DNA of 33,422 nucleotides. Source: Chara braunii. Its lineage: Eukaryota; Streptophyta; Charophyceae; Charales; Characeae. This document shows positions 8,242-17,945 of the stretch, in pieces. The DNA lies in contig BFEA01000604.1 of assembly GCA_003427395.1 (NCBI GenBank), forward strand, positions 155,623 to 189,044, given 5' to 3'. The position numbers were made by a program, and so were the translations under genes. Every line of letters begins with the position of its first letter. The stretch's first letter is position 1. Under the pieces are notes generated by a model that had not been told where the DNA came from, ran no database searches, and saw only the letters and a program-made list of their open reading frames with translations.

Positions 8242-8577
8242 ATGCCAAGAGATGTCTACACTCCTGATGACGGAGAAAGATTCTGCTTCGAGATCTATCT
8301 AGATGAGCAACGAGCGACTGTCATCGTGGCCGTGAGAGGATGCGACACTAGACTAGGTAGGCATGACGAGATTGGCATGGTAGAACACTACCTTGAGCTT
8401 ATGCGGGCGACTGCTTCTAGAGCAATTACGGATCAGACTAAGATTAGGCATCTGCTGGATTGCAAGAGTTCGGATGGCAGGAGAGTGATGCTACATGCGA
8501 GAGATGAGACCATCCTATCTAGACAGCGTCCTGCGGACAGTCTGGCTAGAGGTGCTAGAAGCAGCCCAAGGCAATGA
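8242..8577 (+). CDS. Pre-gag ORF of unknown function, probably frameshifted at its end
   Basis: Starts three bases after the copy 2 stop and in the same frame, so it was once fused to copy 2 or is coupled to it. Its TGA overlaps the ATG of the next ORF (ATGA, 8574-8577). The last third is rich in Arg/Ser and looks out of frame. Another frame from about 8490 gives a helix-like segment containing YLDSVLRTVWLEVLEAAQ, suggesting a frameshift there. A GERF motif near the N-terminus resembles GDRF in LTR ORF 2, but the likeness is too weak to claim homology. Confidence 0.45.
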   Translation: MPRDVYTPDDGERFCFEIYLDEQRATVIVAVRGCDTRLGRHDEIGMVEHYLELMRATASRAITDQTKIRHLLDCKSSDGRRVMLHARDETILSRQRPADSLARGARSSPRQ

Positions 8578-9098
8578 TACTGAAATGTGAAAACTCTATG
8601 TCAATTGCGACTGTGACCATTGGTAGAGGATGGTTAGATAAAGTAACTGAGACTGACAGTCCGTTCGAGATATTGCGACACGACGTCTGTAAGGAAGGGC
8701 GTTTAGTATTCTATGTTCCAGTGGTCAAATTTTTCAAGACTGACGAGCTTGACGTAAGGGTTTATGCTCAGAAAGGAATAAAAGAGGAAGAAGGCTATTT
8801 AGAGTGCCTGAGGAGAGTGTACATTCACCTCTCGAGGATAAGGGGACTACTTCGAAGCTTGCATGAGAAAGTGACCTGGGGGAAACGAGTCAGGCAATTT
8901 GAAAGACTCCCTAGTTTTCTGACTACAGATGGCTTCGCTAACAGGAGAGACTGGGCGCCTCTCCTAGAAGCTATTGTTGTGGTTGGTAAGGCAAGAGAGA
9001 ATGACCTAGTCATGCGACCAAAGACGCTGTTTTTCGATACCTTTGTACGTCGGTTCGAAGTCCAGGACGAAGGTTCTCCTGAATTTTCTATCACTTGA
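8574..9098 (+). CDS. Pre-gag ORF, repeated domain copy 3
   Basis: 174-codon frame whose ATG overlaps the previous stop. It carries diverged versions of both shared motifs, VVKFFKTDELDVRVY at about residues 50-64 and GFANRRDWAPLLEAI at about residues 120-134, with KVTWGKRVRQFERLPSF between them as in copies 1 and 2. It is longer at both ends than copy 1. The last part overlaps another open frame that carries copy 4. No known family recognised. Confidence 0.6.
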   Translation: MILKCENSMSIATVTIGRGWLDKVTETDSPFEILRHDVCKEGRLVFYVPVVKFFKTDELDVRVYAQKGIKEEEGYLECLRRVYIHLSRIRGLLRSLHEKVTWGKRVRQFERLPSFLTTDGFANRRDWAPLLEAIVVVGKARENDLVMRPKTLFFDTFVRRFEVQDEGSPEFSIT

Positions 9099-9219
9099 CA
9101 AAGGCAGAAAACTTGTTGGCTTCTTAGAGAGAAACTCGGTGAATGCAGGGTTGACTAAAGATGGAGAAATTATGAGATGGCGAAAGGCAATCGTGAAAGC
9201 CCGATTGGAGGTAACTTAG
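9085..9219 (+). pseudogene. Pre-gag fragment, repeated domain copy 4 (C-terminal part)
   Basis: A different frame from copy 3, reading through its stop, gives LDKGRKLVGFLERNSVNAGL and then TKDGEIMRWRKAIVKARLE before TAG at 9217-9219. The tail resembles the end motif of the other copies (DGRNWQPIINAALR), with DG, W and a helix at matching places. It is more diverged than copies 1, 2, 3 and 5, so this assignment is tentative. Confidence 0.35.
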
Positions 9220-9431
9220 TAAGACAGGGGATAGAGAAGGAGCTGACAAGACAAGAATCTGAGAAGGTGAGAGCCCTCATTCGCGGTTGGAGCCGTGAGG
9301 ACCAATGCTTGCTAGGGACCTTGATTTGTAGAAGGGTTCGAGATCTAGTGACAGAGGTAGTAGAAATCAAGAGAGGCGCGTCTTGCATCGACGAGGTCGA
9401 AGGTGAACTCTATATTGACACCGGCGTCTAG
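9177..9431 (+). CDS. Small pre-gag ORF of unknown function
   Basis: 84-codon frame with an Arg/Glu-rich, helix-like sequence, ending at TAG 9429-9431. The same frame continues for about 24 sensible codons to a second TAG (about 9504-9506), so it may have been longer. It overlaps the end of copy 4 in another frame. No recognisable domain. Confidence 0.35.
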   Translation: MAKGNRESPIGGNLVRQGIEKELTRQESEKVRALIRGWSREDQCLLGTLICRRVRDLVTEVVEIKRGASCIDEVEGELYIDTGV

Positions 9432-9520
9432 GGAGTAGAGGGGGAGCACAAAGTCTATGACGAATATGGAAGGTTGAGAGTGATACTAAGAGAAGTTAGG
9501 AATTAGGCAATGTCTGGTTA

Positions 9521-9811
9521 ATGTCCGGCAGTCACGGCAGCACTGAACCCCCAGTGGAGGAGTTTTTCTATGTTCCCTCATTTAGAGAGAGAGGGACAGA
9601 TCGCGAGTCTTTTCGAAGCTGTATTAGTAATATAGTTGGTCAAGAAAAGAGAGAGTTAGAAAGAAAAGGGGCAAGAGTTTTTAGTGGTTTAATACCGATT
9701 GTGTTCGATAGGTTTTCCGAGCCCCGTCTACCAAAAAGCTTTACTGACGACAGAAACTGGGAACCAATTTTAAACGCAATCCTAAGAGAGAAAAGGTTTA
9801 GGAAGAAATAG
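9521..9811 (+). CDS. Pre-gag ORF, repeated domain copy 5 (short)
   Basis: 96-codon frame just before gag. It ends with PKSFTDDRNWEPILNAILRE, an excellent match to the end motifs of copies 1 and 2, and GARVFSGLIPIVFDRFSEPR aligns with the segment before it. The mid motif (FLN-DDYD-RPY) is missing, so this copy is N-terminally replaced or deleted. Gag starts 25 bp after its stop. Confidence 0.6.
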   Translation: MSGSHGSTEPPVEEFFYVPSFRERGTDRESFRSCISNIVGQEKRELERKGARVFSGLIPIVFDRFSEPRLPKSFTDDRNWEPILNAILREKRFRKK

Positions 9812-9836
9812 GAGTTTAACCAGTAAGCCAGGCAAG

Positions 9837-11475
9837 ATGGTCAAAGGACCGAACGCACGACAGAACGGTGCTAGTTCCTCCGCTGGGGACGAAGAAGTGA
9901 CCACTACCGCTGTTCTACAAGAAATGTTGAGCAGGATAGAGGCCATGAAGACCGGGATGGACACTATGAATGTCTGGTTAGATCTTTCGAGAGCCAAGGT
10001 ACCTCCAGAGAACATACCCTGCTTTGATGGAACCAAGGTTAGGGAGTTCTTGGAGGATTATGATGTCTTCGGTATGAGCCACGGTTGGTCGGACAAACAA
10101 AAGTTGAAAGCTCTGCTAGCCTATGTTGAGCATAAGATAAGGGTGTCAGTGACAAAGGACAGACGACATGGGCGGACGTTAGACAAAAAATGTTAGAGGA
10201 GTATGCGAAGTATGATGTTCCAACAACTATGCAAAATTTGTTGGATGTACGACATTCCAAGTACGCTACCCTCGACCAATTTCTAGAAGATTTTGAGCGG
10301 GTTGCGCGGAGAGTACCCTTCCTAGATGAGGCCCAAAAGTGTCATGTCCTGCTAACTAATTTTGCAGAGGATGAAAGAAAGAGTGTGGTAAGCTGCACTG
10401 CCCATTACCCTCTGAAGTGGGATGAAGTAGTTGAGATGGTCCGAGAGCTACCTTCGGTGTCAAACCGGAAATGGTCTCTGAAACAGATGAAAGCAATCAC
10501 TAGTGCAAGAGAGGGAAATGTTGAGGCAGTTGCGGAAAGAAACTTGAAGGCCGAGGAAATCCTTGGTCTTCTCGTTAAGCTTGGTAGCTTCGAGAAGTTA
10601 ACCCTTCCTGCCCCAACAACTCAAGCTCTAGTCGGAGCCGAAGAAGGTAAGGAAGAAAGTAAGAAGGAGAAGCAAAAGGAAGAGAGTGAAAGTGAGAGCG
10701 AAAGTAGTGATGATGATGACGCTAGGCGAAGGAGAAAATAAAGACAAAAGAAGAAGCGCGATCGGGGTTGGAAGAAAGATAATAAGAGCCGAGATCGGCA
10801 AAGGAGAGATGACCCCTTTCGATGTTATTATTGTGATGAGGAAGGTCATACTCTAACCCGGTGCCCAACACTAGAGAAGAAACTCGAAAAAGGGATTGTC
10901 AAGAAGAATGTCAATGGACACATCTGTGATGCCAATTGGAACAAGGTGGACTTCCGAGTCAAGAGAGGGATGCGAGCGGTACTCCTAGAAAAGGCTAAGG
11001 CCAATAAGGATAAAAAGAAGAAGGCTAGGGTTAATGTTATCACCTTTGATGGTATGCTACCTCCGGAGATAGTGGCTCGAGACGACAATCCTCGAAGTCA
11101 AAACCTGAATGTATCCCATATCAGCCAAAAGGAGGTCGAAGAGAAAAAGCGGGAAAAGGCTCAAAGAGAGCTAGACCAACTAATCGATGGGACCAAAGAC
11201 CTAGTGAAGGAAGGGAAAGGAAAGGAAGCTATCGGGAAGAAGAGGAAGGTGGTCTTGAGATCCGAGGCCGAGGAAGGGATCTCGATAGATGAAGTAGTAA
11301 AAAAATTACTCGAGGAGACCGAGATCACCCTATCCTGGAAAAAGGCAGTAGCCTTGGTACCCAAGTTTAGGGAAGAGCTTAAGAAGATGGTTGAGAGGCG
11401 GAAGGTAGAAATCAATAGCCTAAGACTCTTCCCTCAGCATGTGGAAAGAGCCCCGCCTGGTACCAAGATGAGGTT
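9837..11475 (+). pseudogene. gag: Element 1 gag (capsid and zinc knuckle), frameshifted
   Basis: Structural protein that would build the virus-like particle and bind element RNA. The ATG at 9837 opens a frame with a capsid-type start (VPPENIPCFDGTKVREFLED, about residues 60-80). Near 10150-10165 the frame shifts, and TWADVRQKMLEEYAKYD continues in the frame that runs from 10190 to TAA at 10739-10741. An acidic Glu/Ser/Asp stretch precedes that stop. Beyond it the same frame carries the zinc knuckle CYYCDEEGHTLTRC at 10823-10864 (C-x2-C-x4-H-x4-C), then a long Lys/Glu-rich linker leading into protease. One shift and one stop therefore disable it. Confidence 0.85.
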
Positions 11476-11803
11476 TGGCAACATGTCGTGCGGTTATTTG
11501 AATATCTCCGTAAACGACGTGAAAGTCAGAGCCCTAGTGGACTCCGGGGCCGAATGGTGCTCATATCCTCGGCCACAATGAGGTGATGTGGGCCCGCAAT
11601 AGACAGGAAGGCTAATCATCAGCTTTCCAATATAGCCGGATTTCTGCCTTTGGAAGGATTTATTGATGATTTGCCTATTCGAATTGGAACTTTACGGCCG
11701 AAATCCTTAGTTTTGTGGTTCCCAACTTGGATCATGATTGCATTCTCGGAGCCCTCTTCCTACATAGGATGGAGGCTTGTGCGTTCTTTAGCCATGGCGA
11801 GCC
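11475..11803 (+). pseudogene. Element 1 aspartic protease, frameshifted
   Basis: Retropepsin that would process Gag-Pol. The active-site motif LVDSGAE is intact at 11534-11554 (catalytic Asp codon 11540-11542), in the same frame as the gag linker. The frame then breaks within a few codons. Another frame gives HQLSNIAGFLPLEGFIDDLP, and a third gives FVVPNLDHDCILGALFLH, the second conserved retropepsin motif (ILG). At least two frameshifts and one stop separate these pieces. Confidence 0.8.
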
Positions 11804-11859
11804 ACCCTGACTCTCTCTCCAGGACCCCAACACTAGTAAAAAACAAGCTTTTGTGATAA

Positions 11860-12138
11860 GTGATAGATATCATCATCGTCATTAGCGACATGTTGGAGCA
11901 TAGGGAATCTGACAAGCTGATAGAGGAAGTGCGAGCAAAATTGAACGAGAGTGGGATAACGAACGAAGAGACAACGGTTAAGGTAAATGATATTGGGAAG
12001 ATGCTCAAACTCCTGGATAAAACCAAGGAGTTAGGCAACAAGAGAGAGATGAAAGGATTCAAGGATGCTGTGAGGGCGGCAAAAGCGAGGACAATGCAGC
12101 TCACCTTCTCTGCAACTAGGCCTTTTTTAGAAAAATAG
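11860..12138 (+). pseudogene. Element 1 protease-RT linker fragment
   Basis: Open frame of Glu/Lys-rich, helix-like sequence with no recognised domain, between protease and RT. A second open frame from 12189 to 12521 continues in another register. It starts the RT region, with sequence of the form CQKYSGAFSFNDEERGRLDA, the usual stretch before the RT fingers in plant Ty3/gypsy Pol. Confidence 0.55.
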
Positions 12139-12188
12139 TCACCGGATCTAAGAGGAAGTATAAGCGTAAGGGTGTTAAAAAGAATCCG

Positions 12189-13330
12189 GTGGCCGTCCTC
12201 ATAGAGAAAGATTACAATGGGGCATTGGAGAAGGAGAGAAAAATAATTAAAAGATTAAGAGAGGCTGCATTAAAAGGGGGAAGGATTACTCCAGAGAGGT
12301 TCAAGATAATGAAGGTAGGAGCCGATGACTCCCTTCTGACGGTTGAGAAGGATTTCATATGTGAATTATGTCAGAAGTACAGTGGTGCCTTTTCCTTTAA
12401 TGATGAGGAGAGGGGACGACTGGACGCTGACATGATCAAGATGGTCAAGATCTGGACCGTCCCTCTCACGCCTTGGAATGATAGACACACGAAATATGCT
12501 CAAAAGGAAGAAAAAAGGTAATGGAGTACATAAACCAGAAGATCGCCTCCAACGTTGCGGAACCAGCTGATGGAGCTTACGCCAATCACTAGTTTTGCTT
12601 TTGGAAGCCAGGTGGTGGCCTGCGTTGGATACAAAACTTGCAAAAGCTGAATTCGGTAACGGTTCGCGATGCAGGTAGCTTACCCAACGCGGATCTATTG
12701 GATGAGTCTTTTGCCGGAAGGAGCATTTACTCCCTAATAGACTTGTACTCTGGCTATGACCAGTTCCCCATAGATCCCACAAGTCGACCTATGACCACCA
12801 TGCATACACCTAGAGGCCTCATACAAATGTGTGTGGTGCCTTAAAGGTGGACGAATGGGGTTGCGATCGTCCAGCGAGACATGCTGAAGGTCATGGAGGA
12901 CATATGCCCAGAGGCTACGTTCCCATACATTGATGACAATCCAGTTAAAGAACCGAAGGAAAAAGATGAGACTTTAGTGGATGGACGAGTCAGGCGGTTC
13001 GTATGGGAACATGAGCAAGGAAAAGCGAAAGTACTAGAAAGACTGGCCAAGTACAACCTAACAACCAACGGACCGAAATCATTACTGTTCCAAGGGGAGG
13101 TAACGATCTTGGATTTTAGGTGCTTCTTGGAAGGAAGGAGCCCCGATCCGAAGAAAGTGGATAAACTCTTGAACTGGCCTATGCCTCTAAACACGGCTGG
13201 GGAAGTAAGGAGCTTCCTAGGGGTCTGCAGCTCCTGGCGGATCTTCATCCCTAAGTTTGCCAAGATAGTCGAGCCTCTTAGAGAAATGGTGCGACAAGGA
13301 GCTAGCTTAGGGTGGTCTGACCAAAGAGAG
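12189..13330 (+). pseudogene. Element 1 reverse transcriptase, broken
   Basis: RNA-dependent DNA polymerase domain. In order: pre-finger region (12366-12521), KPGGGLRWIQNLQKLNSVTV (near 12606), SLIDLYSGYDQFPIDP (near 12732), then the palm motif YIDDNP with its two catalytic Asp codons at 12932-12937, and thumb/connection KVDKLLNWPMPLNTAGEVRS and FLGVCSSWRIFIPKFAKIVE (about 13155-13270). Breaks include frame changes near 12525-12620 and a TAA at 12842-12844 where the family has Gln in PQGW, explained by C-to-T plus an adjacent G-to-A. The catalytic residues are present, but the protein cannot be made intact. Confidence 0.9.
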
Positions 13331-13394
13331 AAGGTTGCGCGGACAGTTCAAGGTAAGTTAAGAGATGGCGGGGTCGTATTAGGAGTACCCTACT

Positions 13395-14004
13395 TCGACG
13401 ATGAAGGGAGAGACCCTTCATCATTGAAGCCGATGGCGGCCCGATAGCATTAGGGGGAGTGCTCGTGCAGCGAGATGAGAATGGTAAAGAAATGCCACTT
13501 AGATTTGAGAGTCGCACCCTAAATTCGGTTGAGAGAGGTTATATTTAGTTCAGGAAGGAGCTCCTGGCAATCTTGCACTATCCCAGGGTGTTTAGACACT
13601 ATGTTATGGGGCGGAGATTCATCCTAAGAACGGATTCCACGGCGGTAATCGGAGCTGTTAAGAGACATCAGCAAGTAGATGCTATGGTTAGTAGGTGGAT
13701 AACTCACATATGGACGTATGAGTTTGTATTAGAAAAGGTGCCTACTGAAAAGAATCGAGCCGATGGGCTGAGCCGCGTAGAATGGGGATCAATAGATGAT
13801 GAATCTCTTGAGGAGGCACCCTTTGTTGACGAATTCCTTATGGAAGACGATGATGAAGGACTACCTCCAACTCCCAGTTGTTATACAACCTCAGTCATAG
13901 CAACGAGCAAGGAAGATTGTTGGGGAGAAAAGGAAGACTCTTACCTCCACTACCTCCTAACTCAAGAGGATGAGGAGGAAGGATGGTATGGGATGGTAGA
14001 ATAA
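13395..14004 (+). pseudogene. Element 1 RNase H, broken
   Basis: RNase H domain following RT. EADGGPIALGGVL (about 13422-13460, first catalytic Asp), FRKELLAILHYP (Glu) and LRTDSTAVIGAV (Asp) are visible, and NRADGLSR marks the end of the domain. A frameshift near 13415 separates it from RT, and a TAG at 13546-13548 replaces the Gln expected before FRKEL (C-to-T). The frame then runs through an acidic tail to TAA at 14002-14004. The same frame continues, with a further stop near 14110, through the linker to integrase. Confidence 0.85.
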
Positions 14005-14299
14005 GCCGTTGTTGCAGCTCATGAGCTGGCCGAGAGTTCAAGGATGGTTGAGCGAAGGCTTAATGAGGAAGAGTCGGATGACCAGGAGCAAGATAAGGAC
14101 GCTGAGGGGTGATTTACGAAGGATGAGTATGATGGGGAATATAAGAGGATTGGTATGGTGATGAGCAGTAATCAGTTGGACGAATTCTACCATGAGAAGA
14201 CAAAGAGAACCTTTAGGCTGCGTAGGGATCACCTTTTTGTGGATGCTAAGGAAGGAATACCGCCGCTGAGAGTGGTGTGTGGTAAGGAAAGGCAACTAG

Positions 14300-15361
14300 A
14301 GGTGATCGCTGCGCTGCGCTGCATGAGGGTCTAGCAGGGGGTCATAGGGGTGCTGATGCTACATACTATAAAGTATCCCGACTATATCACTGGGATGGCC
14401 TGAGGGATATGGTTATGAGATATTGTAAGTCATGTGAGGCTTGTCATAAAATGTCATTTGTGAGATTGATTGAACCCTTATACCCACTGTTCTTGTTGAA
14501 CCTAGCAGTACTGTTCACCTTGATCTAATTATTATGCCACCTGGTAAGGATGGAATGAAATATGTACTAAACATGAGAGATAATACGTCTGGTTATGTTG
14601 AAGCAAAAACCATTCGTAAGAAAACCGCAAAGGCAGTGGCAGATTGGATCGAGGAAATCTACCTAAGTTACCCCTTCATACGTGAGTTTGTGGCTGATCA
14701 GGGATTAGAGTTCAAGAACGAGATGGTCAGAAGGCTCATGTTCAGACTTGGAGTCAGGATCAGGTTTGTGACACCATTTCATCCTCAGGCCAATGCACCA
14801 GTGGAAAGAGGTCACATGACACTAAAGGATGCTATATCAAAATGGTGCCAAGGTGACTCCAGGAACTGACCATCTTTCTTGAGGGCGGTTGTCTATGCTG
14901 ACAATGTGACTGTCAAACGGACCACAGGTTATGCACCCATTACACTTTGGTATGGTAGGTATGCTACTTCTCCCATTGAGAACCTGGTTGAGACCTGGAC
15001 CCATGAGGCGCAGAGAGAGTCGTACTCCACAGAGGAGTTGCTGAGGCTGGGGATCAGGCAGATCAAGGAAGTGGATGAGGCCATAATTGAGGCCACAAAG
15101 AGGATGTCAGACAACAGAATATCTGATCAGACACGATGGAACACCAAGAGGTACATCAGGAAGGAACGACTTCAGGTCGGGGATATTGTACTTCTGCATG
15201 ATACATCTCTCGAGACACGATGGACCAAGAGATTGGAGGCCAGGTGGATGGGACCTTTCAGGATCATCGGAGAGGTTGAAGACAAAGCCTATGAGTTTGC
15301 AGAGATGCATGGAATGAAATCCCATGAAATACCGGCTCCCGGCTTCGAAAATTCATACTAA
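14300..15361 (+). pseudogene. Element 1 integrase, broken but with catalytic triad
   Basis: Integrase in three parts. The HHCC zinc finger begins HEGLAGGH at 14322 and includes YCKSCEACHK. It is out of frame because a 5-bp unit is tandemly repeated at 14308-14322 (GCTGC three times). A second shift near 14480 leads to the catalytic core: Asp in VHLDLI (14522-14524), Asp in VADQG (14696-14698) and Glu in PVERGH (14804-14806), which gives the standard D,D-35-E spacing. A TGA at 14867-14869 (from Trp, G-to-A) interrupts it. The C-terminal part to 15361 ends with a GPF/Y module (RWMGPFRI). No chromodomain follows. Confidence 0.9.
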
Positions 15362-15430
15362 GAGATGCAGATTTGATTCCGAGTTCGGGCAGAACGATGA
15401 GGCGAGGCCCGTGAGCCGTCTAGCATCAGC

Positions 15431-16262
15431 CTGGACATGCTGGGTCATGGCCAGTGTGCCCTCAACATCGGTTGGGACGTGGTGAGAGTGCCGCCAATCG
15501 CATGATCTTTTATATGCTGGGACGTGGACAGTGTGCCGCCAGCTTCAGATGATGATATGATGGGACGTGGACAGTGTTGCCGCCAGCTATTGATGATGAT
15601 TATANNNNNNNNNNNNNNNNNNNNNNNNNNNNNNNNNNNNNNNNNNNNNNNNNNNNNNNNNNNNNNNNNNNNNNNNNNNNNNNNNNNNNNNNNNNNNNNN
15701 NNNNNNNNNNNNNNNNNNNNNNNNATGATTATATGCTGGGACGTGGACAGTGTGCCGCCAACTTCAAATGATTATATGCTGGGACGTGGACAGTATGCCG
15801 CCAGCTTCAGATTATATGCTGGGACGTGGACATTGTGCCGCCAGCATCAGATGATCATATGTTGGGACGTGGACAGTGTGCCGCCAGCTTCAGATGATTG
15901 TATGCTGGGATGTGGACAGTGTACCGCAAACTTCAGATGATTATATGCTGGGACGTGGACAGTGTGCCGCCAGCTTCAGATGGTGATTATATGCTGGGAC
16001 GTGGACAGTGTGCCGCCAACTACAGATGATGATATGCTGGGACGTGGACAGTGATGCCGCCAACTACAAATGATGATATGCTGGGATGTGGCTAGTGTGC
16101 CGCCAACCATGGATGATGATGTGATGATGATTATTCGCAGGGACGTGGCCAGTGTGCCGCCAGCTATGGATGATGATTTTGTGCTGGGACGTGGCCAGTC
16201 TGCCGCCAGCCAAAGATGATGATTATGCGTTGGGATGTGGCCCGTGTGCCGCCAGCTGCAGC
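15431..16262 (+). repeat. Array F: about 47-bp minisatellite after integrase
   Basis: Around sixteen units (some hidden by a gap) of ATATGCTGGGACGTGGACAG followed by TGTGCCGCCAGCTTCAGATGAT. GCTGG and CCAGC bracket each unit core and can pair. Units become more diverged (GTGGCCAGTGTGCCGCC) after about 16080. Open frames here follow the repeat and are not genes. Confidence 0.9.
15605..15724. other. Assembly gap, 120 N
   Basis: A run of 120 N inside array F. The repeat continues on both sides in the same orientation, so the gap most likely hides further units, and its true size is unknown. Confidence 0.97.
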
Positions 16263-17878
16263 CGATAGTCGGCTTATTATGATTATGGTACAATTTCGGA
16301 TGCCGGAGCTGGATACGAGCAGCCTATGATTGTTCGGCTTAGTGGTGGACCTATGTGTCTGTCGGGCCTAGAATGGCCCCACTTTTGTATGACTGTGAGT
16401 TAAAATTCTAAAATTTCAGTTCATTGCATTGTATCTGGCTTGTCATTTGTCGAGTCCTGGGGACATGCCTGGGGGATTGGGAGCCAGTTTATGGGATTTC
16501 AGTTCTTGCCTCTTATTGTATTTTATTTAGTCTGAATGGCATTGTGAAATGAATGGCTGTGGGATAAAGTAAAAATTTGTTTTATTCCTCTCATAAGTCA
16601 ATGCTCAATTGATGGGGCAACCTTCTAGTACGATTGCGTAAGGAGGATTGCTTAGCATTATTTGGCACAAGTTGATTGGTTATCTCTGAAAGAGGGTGGT
16701 ACTTAGCCTAGTGAAGTGTTCCCGTGGCAAGGGACTCAGCATCGTCATGATGGGGTTCCTCTCCAGATGGGCCTTCGCGGCTAAGCGCTACCGAACTCTA
16801 AAGGGAAAAGGTAGTAAGTCATGTGTCATAACCGATGGAGTGATCTGTCCGATCATGTGGTCGGGGCGAAGATCACTTAGCATCGCAGCGGATTGGAGCT
16901 TGCTGCATTCTTCATGTTGGAAGGAGTGTTCCCACTGCAGCCGTCGGGCTCTCGCAACGGTTCCCCGACGAGAGTCTATCCACAGTGGCGTTCCTTGCGG
17001 TGTCAGCACTTAAGTCCTTCATGAAGAGGCAGAGAGTTTCGATTGCGCCTCTTGAGCAAGAGATGATTCCCTGAAGCAGGTTCTCACAAGGGTCCAGAGG
17101 CTAGCTGGGTTAGCGGGGCGTCCGAGCCATAGTGGCGGATAGCTCCGGACCCTAGGGTGGTTAGCCGTTCCTCGGGTCACCGCGTGGTGACCTGGTCCGC
17201 CTGCTGAAAAGGAAGGGGGCATCATGAGCCTCTCCTAGTCAAAATCCGACAATTGGCTGATCAAGGTGGTAGACTCCTACTATCTCCCCGATCGGGGTGT
17301 CTCCAGGGAGCAATGTCTCCGGGGGCATTCCCTTGGCATCGAGCCAAGCCAGGTATCCACAGCCTAGTTGGCAACAGGGCCATTATGGCTTCCTAGCCCA
17401 CTATTGCAAAGCTTAATTGTGGACTCGCTCTGACTCACGAGCAGGGTCTGGTTGGGTGTTGGCTGACTCCCCGTATAGTAGCAAAAGTCGGGCGTTAGTT
17501 AAGAAGTCGAGCGAGTAGGCAGAGGCTCTGATGTCGACTAAAGAGCTTCCGTGCCATGGGTCTGCAGTCATCGGAGTGAGGGCTTCATGAAGGGGTGTGC
17601 GGCTCCCCGTGAGCGGTTCTGAGCAAAGGCTCAGAGGGTGGTCGGACCGCCATGATTGGGAATCAGGACTGACTTTGCTCTGTTTACCGGGTTGGGTCAG
17701 CGGAAGAGCCCACCAAGGCGAGCGGGGGAACTCTCGGAAGGCCGAAAGGTAAGACTCTGAGAGTGAGTGAGGAAGGGGTGTTGGCAAGGGTCTTTAGGAG
17801 AGATCCTTTTCTCGTCTTTTTTTTTAGGCATAACTTGACATCTGTTTTGCAGGTACCCTACAGCCAGACAAAGACAAC
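16263..17878 (+). other. Element 1 3' untranslated region, first part
   Basis: No convincing gene. Open frames of about 70-120 codons on both strands lack protein-like organisation. Features seen: a perfect 7-bp hairpin with 4-base loop GGTCACC-GCGT-GGTGACC at 17175-17192, and a T-rich tract with acceptor-like AG at 17827 followed by TCTGTTTTGCAG ending at 17852, resembling the pair of acceptor-like sites near the end of the LTR. Confidence 0.6.
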
Positions 17879-17891
17879 GGGGTTTGGTATG
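17879..17891 (+). repeat. GGGGTTTGGTATG motif, copy 1
   Basis: Same 13-mer as at 17933 and 19134. It is preceded by a purine-rich stretch (CAGACAAAGACAAC). See the copy directly before the 3' LTR for its likely meaning. Confidence 0.8.
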
Positions 17892-17932
17892 ACCCGACAG
17901 TGAGCGGCACAGGGCCGGCAGACAAAGAGAAA

Positions 17933-17945
17933 GGGGTTTGGTATG
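17933..17945 (+). repeat. GGGGTTTGGTATG motif, copy 2
   Basis: Second copy, preceded by CAGACAAAGAGAAA, so the similarity to copy 1 extends upstream for about 15 bp. Two purine-rich tracts about 54 bp apart could be former or alternative plus-strand primers. Confidence 0.8.

Noticed and set aside
8242-8400. Homology between the pre-gag ORF at 8242 and LTR ORF 2 (GERF/GDRF)
   Set aside because: Only one short motif matches; the rest aligns poorly by eye. A profile comparison would be needed.
13800-14300. Second (archaeal-type) RNase H as in Tat elements
   Set aside because: The stretch between RNase H and integrase is an acidic linker with no DEDD-like motifs, so a strict Tat assignment is not supported.
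15431-16262. Open frame across the N gap (about 138 codons)
   Set aside because: It is a translation of the 47-bp repeat and of N bases; no protein feature.
16696-17787. Moderate open frames on both strands after array F
   Set aside because: Composition and lack of domain structure suggest chance frames in the 3' untranslated region.
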